From the NCBI GenBank assembly GCA_964513465.1, contig CAZEMR010000077.1:1-13747 (forward strand): a DNA stretch of 13,747 nt, given 5' to 3'. A program made the translations under genes and the position numbers. The stretch comes from CAZEMR01 sp964513465. Its GTDB lineage: Bacteria > Bacteroidota > Ignavibacteria > Kapaibacteriales > UBA2268. Below are positions 13,717 to 13,747 of this stretch, piece by piece; the first letter of the stretch is position 1, and the number at the start of each line of letters is the position of its first letter. The notes beneath the pieces were generated by a model. That model was given only the letters and a program-made list of their open reading frames with translations, had not been told where the DNA came from and did not search any database.

Positions 13717-13747
13717 AAATTGAAAAAAAAGAAAGAGGTTCCTCTCA

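Overview
This window looks like the backbone of a plasmid, or a plasmid-like integrative element, with a cargo operon at its right end. The host is probably in the Bacteroidota/Chlorobi/Ignavibacteria (FCB) group. Two things suggest this: the protein at 10319-11140 ends in a domain that looks like a type IX secretion sorting tail, and the small ribbon-helix-helix (RHH) protein at 4600-4899 resembles plasmid partition-region proteins of Bacteroides-type elements. All supported genes are on the + strand. The host assignment is inference.

Backbone (about 77-9522). The order is a tyrosine recombinase, an 820-residue primase-helicase fusion, ParA, a small RHH DNA-binding protein, two unrecognised proteins, a plasmid replication initiator, an iteron origin, and a RhuM-family protein. 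The origin has six exact copies of a 17-bp iteron in two clusters on either side of an AT-rich inverted repeat, directly downstream of the initiator gene. Two strong tandem hairpins follow it. The initiator probably binds the iterons, the primase-helicase probably supplies priming and unwinding, ParA and the RHH protein probably handle segregation, and the recombinase could resolve multimers or integrate the element.

The most striking signal is a family of 9-bp phased repeats. Forward units read RRTAAYNNN and reversed units have RTTAY at positions 3-7 of the same 9-bp register. There are five arrays: before the recombinase gene (77-148), between recombinase and primase (1092-1190), inside the primase-helicase coding sequence (2178-2240), across the primase/parA junction (3680-3751), and across the parA/RHH junction (4481-4588). 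The layout recalls the heptad arrays bound by the RHH protein Omega of pSM19035, which serve both as centromere and as operators. I propose that the RHH protein here binds these arrays, giving a combined partition and gene-control system with a 9-bp unit and one array embedded in a coding sequence.

Right part (9523-13747). After rhuM comes about 800 bases without a convincing gene. It contains a run of A-tracts in exact 10-bp phase (9601-9690), a long inverted repeat (10007-10050) and a weak hairpin. Then follow three closely spaced genes for exported proteins: one with a T9SS-type sorting tail, one small cysteine-rich protein, and one 672-residue protein that resembles the N-terminal part of YD/RHS-type proteins. 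These are visibly more AT-rich than the backbone and look like separately acquired cargo.
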